Notes: generated by a model not told the origin, from the sequence alone. Shown: positions 34,700 through 46,920, numbered from the stretch's first letter. The stretch is 64,000 nt of DNA from Larimichthys crocea (GCF_000972845.2 NW_020860930.1:547639-611638), one strand, 5' to 3'. Translations and numbers: made by a program.

Positions 34700-36687
34700 C
34701 GGTGGCCTGGTTTCAAATGAGTGTTTATCTCATTTCTTAGACGAGTCGCTCTTCACGAACACAGAATTGCTTCAATTTCAGTCTTGATTATTTTTAGCCA
34801 GGTTCTGGATGGTGCATCGTTTTCAGCCCGCTCCCAGACGTCTGAATTAGCCTCCACATCTCTGATTTGTGCAGCAAGTCAAGTAATTTCTGGTGATGTG
34901 CCGGTTGGAGACAAAACCAACCAATCTGAAACGTTGTAGGCCGGATTCATCATCTTCTTGTTTAGCAAGCCAGAAAATGTGAGAGACGAGGATGGAGACG
35001 TAGATGAGAGGAACGCAGCTGGTTTGAATGTTTCTGACAGTCGAGGCACTCTGCACAGTGATTGGTCAGGCGAGACCAGTCGTCTTCTATTTTAATACTC
35101 CAACGTTATGAATGGCTGAATGTTCGAATGGAATAATGGCTGTTTGGAGCAGATTACACAAAAACACCTTTCCATGTATTCCATCCTGTCTCTTCCGCTT
35201 GTCCGGGCAGCGGCTTTACTTCGAGCTCCCCCTGGATGTCCGAGCTTCTGACCCTGTCTCTAAGGCTTTGACACTATAAATGGGGGTTTCACATCATGAT
35301 TGACAGCAGAACCCTGCTCACCATTGGTTGGCCATGTGTATGGGTGGGACCTTGTTCTACAAATGATGACACCAGCGTGAGATGGCGGCATGCAAATATT
35401 TCGGCTTCTTGTTTGTACAGTGGGAGAAAGTGGAGACACGTCGTCCATCTTTATATTCAGTCGATGATTGACAATGTAGATGTACGCGTTACCTGATGGT
35501 CCATGTCATCGGTGTACTGCAGTAAAAAGACTTAGAAAAATACACTCCTACTTCTTTCAGGGGAAGTCATTTGTTTCAATTTGTCCACTTTTGCTGGATG
35601 TTTTGTTACGCTGTTTAATTATGTCTCACATTTCTGCTATATCGGTCCCAAACTTCCTGTTATTGCTTTTCTCCCATTGTGCCGTCGTTATATTTAGATC
35701 GTCGTTAATCTTCGTCTCAGTAAAACCAAATTAAAGTGGAAGACACAAAGGTGAAGAGAAGGTTAAAAAGTAAGAAGAGCGTCGTCGTGAAGGCAAGTAA
35801 AGACGGAGTGGACAGAGGAGGAAAAGCAGAGATTGTGTTGTCAGGTGACCTGAAGCTGCAGATTAAACTCAAAGGTCAGACTTTAATCAATAACACCATG
35901 TGGGCGAGCGAGGGTGGAAGAGACAAACACAGAGATTGTCTTCATGACCTGTAATATTCCAAGGTTTAAAAACATCCCTGATGGCTCCATGAGCATTCAA
36001 AGTCACTAATTATCAATCACTGTCAGAGCAGGAAATGAAACCCTGTGTTTCCACATTCAGCAGGAAGTGGAGGCGACGGCTCAGCGGACAGACGCTGCCC
36101 TCGTGTGAACACGGGATGTTGTAACGATTAGCTCTGATGTCACATTTTTACTCCAGTATCTCTGAATAGGAGATGATGTTCGAGTCAGGCGTCTTCATGA
36201 CATCCGCTGTGTGTTCTGGTCCTGAGAGCTCCCCAACACATGTCGTGACCTCATCACCTTTGTATCACTGACGCTTTGATCAGCACCAAGCTGAGCTGCA
36301 GGTTCAGACTCTGACATAATGAGGCTACATTAAATTACTCCACCACATTTCTGCTTCGCCACGTTCTCACTTTCTTCATCGTGCTTTATTTGCTAACAGC
36401 AGTGATGTAATTCACTGACTGCACTCTTGCTAATTAACGCCCGGGCTGCAAAAACAAAGTGGAAGAGGCTTCTTCTGCAAAACATGGAATATTAGTTGAA
36501 AACAGCAAACATACTTTAGATGGAAGGTTATGAATGGTCCATGTTCCATATTTGACTTCTTGGATGCCCCTACATTGGGATTTTGGTATTTCGTCCACCA
36601 CTGACCTTGGTCTAATGTTGTTCACCCCTGTTGGCCATGTTGTTTTATCCTTTAAAGGGTTAAAGGGTTTCACTGATGTCTGTTAGC
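34700..36687. other. No gene; unique sequence
   Basis: No supported repeat or coding feature. Confidence 0.6.
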
Positions 36688-37025
36688 TACAGGGGAGCAT
36701 GGCAACACTGATTCAATGTTGAAATCAGAATCATCATTTTGGTCGAAGTTGAATATTTAGCGATAAAGCCACATTGAATCAGTGATCTGCTATCTGGGGA
36801 TTGGTTTAGTTAATGTTATTTCAATGTTGGTTCAATGATCAAACAGCGATTGATTTTAAGTTGAACTAACATTGATTTTTTTGTCTGTCTTGATCTGCTG
36901 TTCATCGTTGAAATAACTTATTATTTTTAAGGTGCAAACCTGGTGAAAAATCAATGTTGATTTCAATGATTCAATCACAGTTTCTTTGATGCATCGACAG
37001 TGATTCAATGTTGGTCTGCTGTGGA
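36688..37025. repeat. Dispersed repeat built on TTCAATGTTGA and its inverse
   Basis: CACTGATTCAATGTTGAAAT near 36707 is mirrored by ACATTGAATCAGTGATCTGC at 36770-36789, forming an inverted repeat of ~30 bp around a ~50-bp spacer. Further ATTTCAATGTTGG, CAATGTTGATTTCAATGATT and GTGATTCAATGTTGG blocks follow. It resembles short DNA-transposon-derived repeats of fish. Confidence 0.55.
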
Positions 37026-38022
37026 CGGGACAGCAACAACACTTTCATGCTTCATGAGTTTAGGATCGCTCCTATCCCAGGGATGCTGATGTGAGTTGAT
37101 GTGTTTAATTTTACAGTATTTTACTGTTTTACCTCAGTATGATAAAGTGTATATATCTCTTCAGAGTGACCAGACTCCTTCGACAAATCACGTTGTTGGT
37201 CCATCGCTGCCTCTCTCTGCAGCAACTACACTTAATTTAAACATGTTGATGGAGGCGGCGTGGACCAGCAGCTTCTGTGCTCTGCGAGGTAAAGGCTTCA
37301 GTCCAAGGTGTTCGGTCACTGTGAAGAACACAGATCTGTTCAGACAGAGTTATCTGAGGGCAAGTTAAAGAAGTGAAAATACTTCATATATCTAATATAA
37401 CATAACAAACTGACTCAGGATTAGTGCCTCAATAAATCTGAACTCTCCCTTTAAAGCTGGGTCGGCAGCTTTTTTTGGCATACTCAGGTCCAAAGATCCA
37501 TAATAACCTTTCAGCATGTTGTAATTCAAGTGGCCTGAGAGAAAACTCGACTTCGGCACCTCGTTTTGGCTCTGACAGGAGACCAATCACAGGCCAGGTT
37601 CAGGGAGAGGGCGTTCCTATTGGCTGTTTATGAGGAGAAACCGACTTATCACGGGTTCATGCTGCAGCTTTAAAGACTGATCTCAGACAAGGTGATTTTT
37701 TATAGAGACGACTGTAATGAACAGTTGTGATATTCAATTCAAAAGTATCTTATTGTCAACACGCGTAGTCGCGGCTGATGTTAGCACGTTTTCTGTGCTT
37801 TGCCATGATGTGATGATAATCAGGTTGGACTCAGATCAGATCAACGTTTCGTGCAGCGTCCTCGTGGATTTGTGCTCATCAGTGAATGAAACATGCGACA
37901 GCACAAAGAGAAAGACGCCACGACATTTCCATTTAATCGATTTACATCATGCCGAAAATACAAGAAAACACATTCTCTGCATGTTACACTTTTTTATTTT
38001 GCACGAAGAATGTGACATTTGT

Positions 38023-38026
<4 letters not shown>

Positions 38027-38079
<53 letters not shown>
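38027..38079. repeat. (TG)n microsatellite
   Basis: Perfect TG run of 53 bp. Confidence 0.98.
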
Positions 38080-38081
<2 letters not shown>

Positions 38082-38362
38082 TAATAGGACGGGTTGCTGT
38101 TTTCAGGAGAGCAAACACAAATATCCCTTTTTCATTTTCTCCTCTGTGCGGCTCGGATCGGATGTGATAAACATCTGTGATGTGGCCTCGCTCTGCTCCT
38201 CTTCATCACCCCCCCGAAGAGAAAACAGCTCACAGATAGGAAGTGAATTGACTCTCGGACCTCAGATGAACCGCTTCCACCCCGCCGTCCCATCTCTTTT
38301 GTAAAATATACTCAATTCATTTCTCCACGCTGTGCCATCTCTCAGTGGAGTCAAACTGGGCC

Positions 38363-38406
38363 GGAGGAGGAGGAGGAGGAGGAGGAGGAGGAGGAGGAGG
38401 AGGAGG
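38363..38406. repeat. (GGA)n microsatellite
   Basis: About fourteen GGA trinucleotides in a row on the + strand. Runs of this kind can form G-quadruplex-like or triplex structures. Confidence 0.97.
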
Positions 38407-38996
38407 ATAAAATGGCCGTCCGTGGTGAGAAACCAAAAGAAGGACTCGGTCCGATCAGTTAAATAGGCTGTGTTGTAATTATCCTAATGGCCTCTGTAAT
38501 GGAATATTTAAAACACAGCCAGTTGCGTCTCGGGCCCGGCGGAGTGTCGGAGCTCTTTGTGCTTCGATACCTCGAGCACGAGTTTCTGGCTGCTGATAAG
38601 ACGAAGAGTTTAAAGTCAGCGTGGAGAGGCTCGCTTCCGTTTCATTCTCCACAGAACCAGAGATCTGCTCACATCTTTGCATCGACCATCTAAAAGGTTT
38701 GAACCATCAATGAGTCAGGCTGAAGACCAAATGTCTTGGTGTGGACACTTCCTGTCACCTGACATCTGTTTGTCTGTCTGCGTGACCTTCATCCGTTCGT
38801 CCCGTTCTGAGAACGAATGTCATGAGCGACGTCGAGGCGTGGATTGTTTTGGCTGCTGTGATTGGACGGAGCGCTGCGGCCTCTAATGGAGCCAAATGAG
38901 CTTTCTGAGCCTCGTCCCTCCGTAATGGATGGAAATGAGGCGGGAAGCCACGAGTGGCGGCTCAGACCTCATCTGGATGTCTGACACCTCTAATGG

Positions 38997-38997
<1 letters not shown>

Positions 38998-39039
<42 letters not shown>
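38998..39039. repeat. (TG)n microsatellite
   Basis: Perfect TG run, about 140 bp before the second 42-bp repeat locus. Confidence 0.98.
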
Positions 39040-39043
<4 letters not shown>

Positions 39044-39176
39044 ACTGACAGCTGCAGTTTTGTGCAGTTGAAAAGCTTATACAAGCATATATGCAGATAC
39101 ACCTTTACAAGCTCTCACAAATATACATATATTATCTCTCTCTGGCACACACACACTTCTATGCACTGTGCATTAT

Positions 39177-39260
39177 GACTGTCTAAAACCTGGACGTAGT
39201 CTCCAGGACATCCCCGCAGACTGTCTAAAACCTGGACGTAGTCTCCGTGACGTCCTCACA
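39177..39260 (+). repeat. 42-bp tandem repeat, locus 2 (two units)
   Basis: Units at 39177 and 39219 start with the same 20-mer as locus 1 (GACTGTCTAAAACCTGGACG) and differ in the GACGTCC part. The period is again exactly 42. Confidence 0.93.
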
Positions 39261-40365
39261 GACAAGATATGTCAGACTACACGTCAACCAATCGGAGTCT
39301 GTCCCCCTGCACGATGTCCAAAGGCAATCATACAACCCAGACTGTGGTTGAACTGAATAGACTTGAAGAGAACTCTGATTAAGGGTTGGGTATAAACCAC
39401 TAAGTTTTGGCCGATGAGGCTGGTGTGGGATGAGATTTAAATCTAATTTAAATATAATTTAAATATAATTGTATATTGCAGCATTAATCATCTGAATGAG
39501 CGGCACAGGCCTGAGACCAGAACTACAGCAGTGTGTGCAAACACACAGCGCCGGTTCATTTCTCACTGTCGCTCCCTCGACTTTAACTTCAGTTAAATCA
39601 CCGACACTTTTCGCCGCGTGACGCCGTCATTTATCTCCAGATCGACTCGTCGAGTTGATCAAAAGCCCAATTACCAGAGAGACACAGCGCCCTCCTCCAC
39701 ACTGAACTCTGCCTGCGCACATTCACATTGATATTTTGCTAATTAGACACCAAACTGGATGCCGTCCAGACCACCTTGTTTTCAGGCTACATTCGCCTCA
39801 CTGAAGTTTTAGTGATGCAACCTCCGGTTAGAGCGAAACAAGGGTTTAAAGTGTCGCTCAGTGCTGTCAGAGCATTAATCTGCTTTGAAGCGGTCATAAA
39901 TACACCCTGGGCATGCCTCCTTTGGACTTCATTAATATTTTCTCTGGATGTTGAAAGGTTTAGACGAGGGAAAGCTAATTTTAGACGGCAGAAATACTGT
40001 GTTCTTATTTGATTTGAATGGAGGTTTTCCAGTTTATCTACGTGCAGAGCAGAGATTGCACAAATAAGCTTTACTGACAGTCGATGACCTCGGCCACTCG
40101 CTGTCCATGTGATAACTTTCCAGAGTTTGACAGCGTCACAAACAGCCATGCAGTGTTTTGGCATCTCGTAACCCTTAAAAACACAGATCTGTTGCTCCAG
40201 CTGGACTTCCTGGATTGTGCTTCACATCTTCTTGCTACCTGCAGCGATACGCCTCCACCATCGCAGCCCCCGTGTTGTCCAGGTCTGATTTTGGTCTGAA
40301 CGCCCACATCCTGCCTGAGTAAAAGTTGGGCACATATACACAAACAAATGATGATATCTTGTCCT

Positions 40366-40383
40366 CACACACACACACACACA
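40366..40383. repeat. Short (CA)n
   Basis: Nine CA units. Confidence 0.93.
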
Positions 40384-41079
40384 TCATCCTCCAGTCTAAT
40401 CTGCAAGCAAACACACACACAGGCATGAAAAAGTGGAGGATTCTTCATCAGGTGTCAAACTTTTCGGCTGTCTGAGAACCTTCCCGTCTGGTTTTTTCCC
40501 CAAACTGCCATTAATACCAATCTAGGATGAGATGAGAGTCGGTGGGACCGAGGTATCGATCGGACCTGATGAGTCCCGCAGACACCAAAACAAGAGAAAA
40601 ATGGCTGTGAGAGGATTTATTACAGCTGCCAGAGCGGGTTCGTCCTTCACGTCGTTTCCTCTTTCCTTCCCACAGCGACAGCGGCTCTCGCTTGTTGCTT
40701 TGATTTACACGGCCAGGTGCTTCAAACTGTGTGTTGGTGTGATTGTATGGAGATAGGTTGTGTTTCTGAATCACCGCAGACACAATGCCGTCTCTGTGAC
40801 AAGTCTTGCGTGAAGGAGATATGAGTGCAGACATCGGCGGGCGAAGATAATCAACACAATCATATGAGAGCGTTGTATGCACCTCCACCCACCACCAGCA
40901 CCACCACCACGCCCGTATACACAAACACAGCACACTTAAATCTCTGTTGTCCTCTCCATCACTGTCTTTGTCCTTCTGTCATACAGACCAGTGCAGTATA
41001 ACTTCATCCCCACTCAACAAGCTTTCATTTTAAAAACACAACTAGTTTTTTAATTTGATGTCACAAACTCTGTTTGAAC

Positions 41080-41345
41080 CGAGTTCATATCAAACAGTCA
41101 CCATGACCCGCTCAGTCCTCCCTGTCGACTCTTCGGTGAACTCTCCCCCAGAAAACAGCCGGTTTATCTACGGTGATCATGTGATGAAACACATATTGTT
41201 CTAACAGAGTAATGTGGTGGTAGGTTGAGTCTTTGGCAACTTATATGAGAAAAGATCGTTGGTATTACGTGGAAATGTTGGTGCGACCCGGTCCGTCCTC
41301 CCTGTCGACTCTTCGGTGAACTCTCCCCCAGAAAACAGCCTCGGT
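41080..41345 (+). repeat. 180-bp tandem duplication of the CGACTCTTCGG motif
   Basis: A ~50-bp block (GTCCTCCCTGTCGACTCTTC continuing to CAGAAAACAGCC) occurs at 41109-41160 and again at 41289-41340, exactly 180 bp apart. It is homologous to the pair near 1409 and 1593, about 40 kb away. The spacing looks like two monomers of a satellite-like repeat. Confidence 0.85.
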
Positions 41346-43303
41346 CTGGGCAGTGACGGTGATGATGAACTCTGCACGCTGGGTCAACACAATCTGACAG
41401 AAGATTGGAAACCCGGGGATGCTTTGTGGGCGTTTACAGAGGAAACCAGATGGAAACCCGCCAAAATAAAACCATAGATATCAACATAATGATGAATATT
41501 TCAGGTTCTGGTTGTTGATGACAACTTAAACTATCTACAACACAAAGATGATGTCTTGTTTTGTCTGACCACCAGTCCAGTAGCTAAATACTCTTTAGAT
41601 ACACTGATATAAATCTAAGATAGCAGCACACGTGACACAAAGAAGCTGTAAATATGACACAATTATTGGTTCCCATAATTCATTTTTTGTGTGTTGTTGT
41701 TTTCAGGCCTGCCTCGCAGCAGACACACTCAAACACAGATTATGAAATATCTGCAGACGAGTTGCGACAGTTCATCTCTTAAACTTTAAAACCATTTCCA
41801 TTTCAGTGATTGAATCATTTCTGTGCCTGTATTTCACACGTCAGTATTTATCTTCATAAACATGACAGTCCCTATAATGGACAATTAAACAGGACCAGTC
41901 TTGAGTGTTGCATTGTTTCACTGTCACGAGTTGATCACAGCTGTTGGTCCTCGACTGGGTCGACCTTGAGGAATAATCACAGCCTCGGTCGTGACAGATA
42001 AACACACAAATAAACATGGACACTTTAAAATTAGAAAATCAATTTTACATTTGTACTCTTCCTGTCTATGAAGAAGACTTTCATTGCAACGTTCATGTGA
42101 TGATGCAGAAATACAACGCCAAGGACATTTGGTGCATCGTGTCGACGCCTTTGTAAGTTCTTTGTGAGTCATTAGAGATGTCGTAGTTCGGTCAGGGTTA
42201 GGCAACAACAGCACTTGAAATAATTTAAAATAACTTACCATTAACTTCCATTTACCATGCAGGCATTGCTGCTCTTTATACTTGACTTGCTAATGACTAC
42301 ACTGTGATAACACGCACAAAAAACGAAATTAACTATTATTGATCCACCATTTGGAGATTGTCAAGACGTCCCTCAGAGGACGGTTTGTACTGTCTTTGAT
42401 GATCCAATGCTGACCACCATCAGCCTCAGGCCAACTCAACACATGGTGACTGTTGGCACTGTCTTTGTGAGCTTGTTAGTATTTAGCTTGAAGCAAGAAG
42501 AATCAATGTCTTTGGGGATTATATGGCTCTAGAAGCTTGATACTGTCAGTCCACACATGAAATATGATCTTTGCATATTGGATCTGAGCCACTTTTGGAG
42601 TTAGTTTGAAACACGATCCCAGTCAGACGGATCTCAAAGTGTCTTTTGAGTCACTGGCAGAAATCCTGACCGTTTGAAGAACTGAAAGGACGACTCACTT
42701 TGGTAAGAATCAGCTTCTTCCCTGGAGTTTCTGTGTAACTTAGTCTCTGCGTGCTGGTTTATTTCCTGTTGTTAGTTTAGGTTGCACACTCGCTCGTAGC
42801 TTCCACATCACAGTTCAGTCATTAAATGTGTGAAACCTTTTCCTCTTTCCGGTGTTTTAATTGGTCGAAGCTAATTTTGGCCTGTTTGAATAGACTGCAC
42901 CGCAGAGCCTAAAGCGACCGGCAACAACATGCTGAATACACTCCAATTAACTGAAAGTCATTACAGAGTCACAGTCGAGTTCTCACTGAACACAAAATAG
43001 CATTAATACAAAAGGCACAAGTTAAAATCACAGAGAAACAACTATGAATATTAGTTACACGTTAAAAGCTGTTCAGTTTTAACTCATGGACTTGGAGTCA
43101 CGTTAGGATCTTTGTCCTCAAACATCTCGTCTTCATTCATTGTTCAGAGGCGTTCCCATTTGTTTGTCATGCTGCGGTGGCTAATCCAACGAGTCAAACT
43201 GCTCCACAGGAACCAGGCGGTCAGGTGTGTTTACTTCAGTTTGTGTTATTTTCTGATTGTTTCAAAGTGGTAAAATGGCAAATAAACTTTCACACACCAC
43301 TAG
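41346..43303. other. No gene; unique sequence
   Basis: No supported repeat or coding feature. CpG is low and AT is high. Confidence 0.6.
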
Positions 43304-43688
43304 GGTTGCAAAACTCTGGTCATTCGTCAAAGTTGGAAACTTTCATTGGGAATTTACAAAAGTGAAGTTTGGCTCTTAACAGGGGAAAATATATTTTAGC
43401 ATAATCTCGATTAAAACAACCAGATTTCATGCAGGTCCACTTGAATATCACATGCACACAACACACTGCTTACTGCAGGGCTATTGAGGCCACGCCCCCT
43501 ACCTGCACAGGTGATTTCTGTACCTGGATCACACTTTAGAGGCCAGAGCACACAGAGACTGTTGAAGACACACATTTTAATTGTTTTATTTTGCATGTCT
43601 GCTTATAGAAACATTCATTTCTATAATTCCTTGAGTTTCCGATTTGGAATATTTCCGAAATCCCCAAGTTTAAGTTTCCGGAAATGTA
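43304..43688 (+). mobile_element. Nonautonomous element with a GGGTTGCAA end, second copy
   Basis: Starts TAGGGTTGCAAAACTCTGG and continues GGAAACTTTCATTGGGAATT, CATAATCTCGATTAAAACAA and CCAGATTTCATGCAGGTCCA, parallel to 13362-13690. It ends around CCGGAAATGTACC without a clean right end. The class (hAT-like) is recalled, not proven. Confidence 0.7.
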
Positions 43689-45180
43689 CCTGCATAAGGC
43701 GGCTAATCGCTGCAACAACTTGGACTTTGGTCGATTACCTGCTGACGCTGTCGCCCTTGTTTGGTCCAGTGTTTTATGGAGTTTGTTTTGTCTCGTATTT
43801 GTTCTGGTTTGAGTTGTTTTAGTGGCTCATCATTCACTGACGTATTAGCTTCGGTTTGGTCCAGGATTTTCTGCTCTGATCGTCCAAAATCCTGCGATAA
43901 CGTTTCCTGTTCATGATCTAATGTTCAGTTGTATCTGAACCCTTCTTGGTTCCTGACATGCTCATTGTGTCAGGTTCTTTAACTCACAGAGACACATTAG
44001 CAGTATCTCTGTGATGATATGATGTGCTCCTTGTTTTGTCCTTGAGCTTTGCTTCTTCGCTGTGCGACGCTCTGTGAATGCCGCTGACCTTGACTTTGCT
44101 GCAAACATTAAACACACCGAAGCATTAATATTCATACGGGGCGATTTGATGCGATGTTCTGTTTCGGCTCCATTTAGATGTCGCTGTCTGTCGACTGGAA
44201 GCGTCTCTTTATGTTTGACTCTTTCATTTCAGTATCAGCGTGTCGGCTGCAGTTTCCTGGAAATGACACCGCCGTACAGTCGTACCGTTCCCCCTGAGGC
44301 TATAAGTGTGTAGCGGTAATTCATGAGCCAACACCGTCTGTTTTATTATTTGAATCCAGATCAGGTACAGTTGAACTCTCTGTATGAGACTTGCTTAATA
44401 AAAGCAGACTTAAAGGTCCGGTGTTCAGAATTTATCCACGTTTAGCGATGCAGAGACGTTATTCTGATAACAGATAAAAAACAATCTGTTAAAAATGATT
44501 AAAATAAATAAATACCTCATTGTACCGGAGCCAATGCAACACAGCAGAGCGACCTTGGGTGGGTGTTTCTAAAGCGAGCCAGTTCATTAATTCAGTAGCA
44601 GTCGACATAGCCTACACTTCCAAAGCCTGCAGAACCAACTGCATTATCACTTGGCAGAAGTCGACAGCACACAGTGAAGCTGGCAAACTCAAACGCTCCG
44701 CCTACGTGACCCGCGATGTCAGCAGCACACGCAGACTTCTGCTAGTTCATGTAAGATAAAGAAATGACTACGCACTGCAGAGATGACGTGCACAAGTTTC
44801 CTCTCAGCATGTTTCTTCATTTATTCTCGACCTCATGAGACGATACAAACAAAATGTTTCTGATTTTCTTTTTTCCATTTACAGAGCCGCTCCTGTTCTT
44901 CACTTTAACATCAGCGTTCAGTTTCCAGATGAAGAGGTGCAATATCAAACAACTCTGCAAATTAAGTTTCACATCATTTTCAGAATAAATTCAGTTTTGA
45001 TGAGAGCGTATGTTCCGAGTGTCGCCTCACATCAAGTCCAATCACTGTAGTCAATTTACAAAACAACTAAAATATTAAATCTCATCAAGTGTTTGCTTCC
45101 CCACGGACGACTTTCCAAAATAAAATGCACAAAAGTTAGAAAAGTTGGTGGAACTGTGTCCAGAACTTTTCTCTTAAGTT
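43689..45180. other. No gene; unique sequence
   Basis: No supported feature. The frame at 43484-43822 runs through the mobile element and is chance. Confidence 0.6.
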
Positions 45181-45360
45181 GATTCTGGTGAAACTGGATC
45201 AAACTGGATCAAACTGGATCAAACTGGATCATATTTTATGGAGGAAATGTTTTCTGGTTTTCCCTCTGATGTCCTCCGGCTGCTCCGCCTCAACTCTCTG
45301 TGATTTACAGAGTTTATGATGGACAGTGAAGTAACCTGCTGACAGCTGTAGCTGCTGTTA
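45181..45360 (-). repeat. Foldback repeat family, reverse copy next to the assembly gap
   Basis: Reverse complement of the body of the full copies, from GATTCTGGTGAAACTGGATC through CTGCTGACAGCTGTAGCTGC. It carries an internal expansion of a 10-mer (45191-45230). Where the palindrome should follow, the sequence turns into a 33-bp tandem array and then the N gap. Confidence 0.88.
45191..45230. repeat. (AAACTGGATC)4 expansion inside a foldback copy
   Basis: Four exact tandem copies of a 10-mer that is present once at the corresponding place in the copies at 3061, 18191 and 24221. It is therefore a local expansion in this copy. Confidence 0.95.
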
Positions 45361-45594
45361 GCTCATGTTAGCTCAGTCTGTTAGCTGCTGTTAGCTCATG
45401 TTAGCTCAGTCTGTTAGCTGCTGTTAGCTGCTGTTAGCTCAGTCTGTTAGCTGCTGTTAGCTCATGTTAGCTCAGTCTGTTAGCTGCTGTTAGCTCATGT
45501 TAGCTCAGTCTGTTAGCTGCTGTTAGCTGCTGTTAGCTCAGTCTGTTAGCTGCTGTTAGCTCATGTTAGCTCAGTCTGTTAGCTGCTGTTAGCT
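45351..45594. repeat. 33-bp minisatellite with a 99-bp higher-order pattern, cut by the gap
   Basis: Seven full 33-bp units start at 45351, 45384, 45417, 45450, 45483, 45516 and 45549, and a partial eighth at 45582 runs into the Ns. Each unit is GCTGCTGTTA, then GCTCATGTTA (type A) or GCTGCTGTTA (type B), then GCTCAGTCTGTTA. The order is A A B A A B A, a three-unit higher-order repeat. The unit derives from the GAGCTAACAGCAGC block next to the palindrome in the foldback element. Confidence 0.95.
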
Positions 45595-45631
45595 NNNNNN
45601 NNNNNNNNNNNNNNNNNNNNNNNNNNNNNNN
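45595..45631. other. Assembly gap (37 N)
   Basis: Thirty-seven N bases interrupt the window's only run of ambiguous sequence, directly at the edge of the 33-bp array. The true missing length is unknown. It sits where the palindromic core of the foldback element would be expected. Confidence 0.99.
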
Positions 45632-46920
45632 AAGGGGAAGATGAAAGAGGAAAAGAAATGGGAAAGCAGGACATATGAAGAGGTGAAGAAGTGGGCGGGG
45701 AGGAAAAGGGGGTAGGGGCCAGTAGAGAAAGGAAGAAAGAAGGGAAGTAGAAATGAAGAGAAAGGGGAGAGTGGGGGGGGAGTAGGGAACGAACAGACAG
45801 TGTGAGGGGGCTGTAAGAAGAAGTCGGTGGGGGGGGGGGGAACGAGAATAGGAAGAGAAAGAAAGACGGTAGAAGAGGAGTGCGTAAGAGAGGGAAGATA
45901 AAAAGCGAGCGACAGGAGCAGCGTCAGAAAGAGAAAAGAGAAGCGACGAGGGCATGAGAAGAAAGAGAGAGAAGGAACGAAAGAAGCAGGGAGAGAAGAG
46001 AGCACGAGCGAACGAGAATGACGAGCGGAGAAGGAAAAGTAGAGAACAAAGAAGGGCGAGGAGGAGTGAAGAAAGAACGAAGAGGCGAAGAGGCGCAAAG
46101 AAAAAGAGATGGGGCGTAGGGAGAGGCAAATAAGAGCGGGGATAAAGCCCGCGCCCGCCCTGAATGCGCCGGGAGGGTATGCCGACCTGAGGCCATGAAA
46201 GCATAAGAAGAAGTGAGACGATCGGGAAAGAAACGCGCGGGCCGGAGAGAGAATCGCTAAAGAAAGAATCGGCGCCGCGCCCGGTCTCCCCAGAACGAAA
46301 GAAGAGAGAAGGAAAGGAAGGCAAAGATCAGATACGCATAGGCCGTTGCGTACCTCGCCTGCGACAGCTAGGAACCGCACGTCATAGGAGAAGTCGGAAG
46401 ACCTCCCTCCTCGGGCGCATCTCGACCTACCGCCTCGGATTATGACCTTTCTGCTCTTCTTCCTCCTCTTTAGACCGGCATGCTACCCGCTCCCTTCACC
46501 CCTCCTTATTCCCTGCCCTCCTCCGTTTATGTCCTCCATCGCTCCATCGTCACCCATGACTCTCTCGTTCTCTATGCCCTTCTCCCCGAAATACTCGGCT
46601 CTCACGAACGATTAGTTCACAGCGCCATCTCGCGTCTACGCCCACTGTCGCGACCCCGAACGCGTAACTCGAGGATGTCCCACGACTTGTCGCCGAATGA
46701 GCGCCGACCCTCGACAGATTCTCGTCCCGCTCCCCCCCTCTTACTCGCTGGTCCCCACCGCTGCGGCACGCTCGTACAGCAACGCGACGGCGACTAAAGC
46801 GCGCATACGAAAGCCGCGGCCTGATCGGAGTGCACATAGCTCTGAACGAATCAGCTCGCCCTGCTTCATCTTTCTTCCTTTTTTAATGCCCCCATCCCTT
46901 TCCTAATTTCGTCGCCTCCT
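45632..46920. other. Compositionally aberrant block: purine-rich, then CpG-dense, then pyrimidine-rich
   Basis: From the gap to about 46130 the + strand is nearly all A and G. From about 46140 to 46380 it becomes balanced and CpG-rich (GCGCC, CGCGCGGGCC). From about 46380 to 46920 it is pyrimidine-rich with very many CpGs: by hand I count about 37 between 46600 and 46860. No part resembles the flanking intron. Candidates are error-rich gap fill, a foreign contig, or a real CpG island. Long open frames on the minus strand only reflect the lack of stop codons in pyrimidine-rich sequence. Confidence 0.7.

Noticed and set aside
37717..38304. 195-codon frame on the plus strand
   Set aside because: It runs through the (TG)n repeat, giving a Cys-Val tract, and the rest has no recognisable motif.
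45351..45594. CRISPR-like direct repeats of 33 bp
   Set aside because: Units are contiguous with no spacers and the genome is eukaryotic; this is a minisatellite.
45566..46380. 250-260-codon open frames on the minus strand
   Set aside because: They read through the N gap and a polypyrimidine strand. The peptides are Ser/Leu/Phe/Pro-rich and two overlapping frames are open at once, as expected for low complexity.
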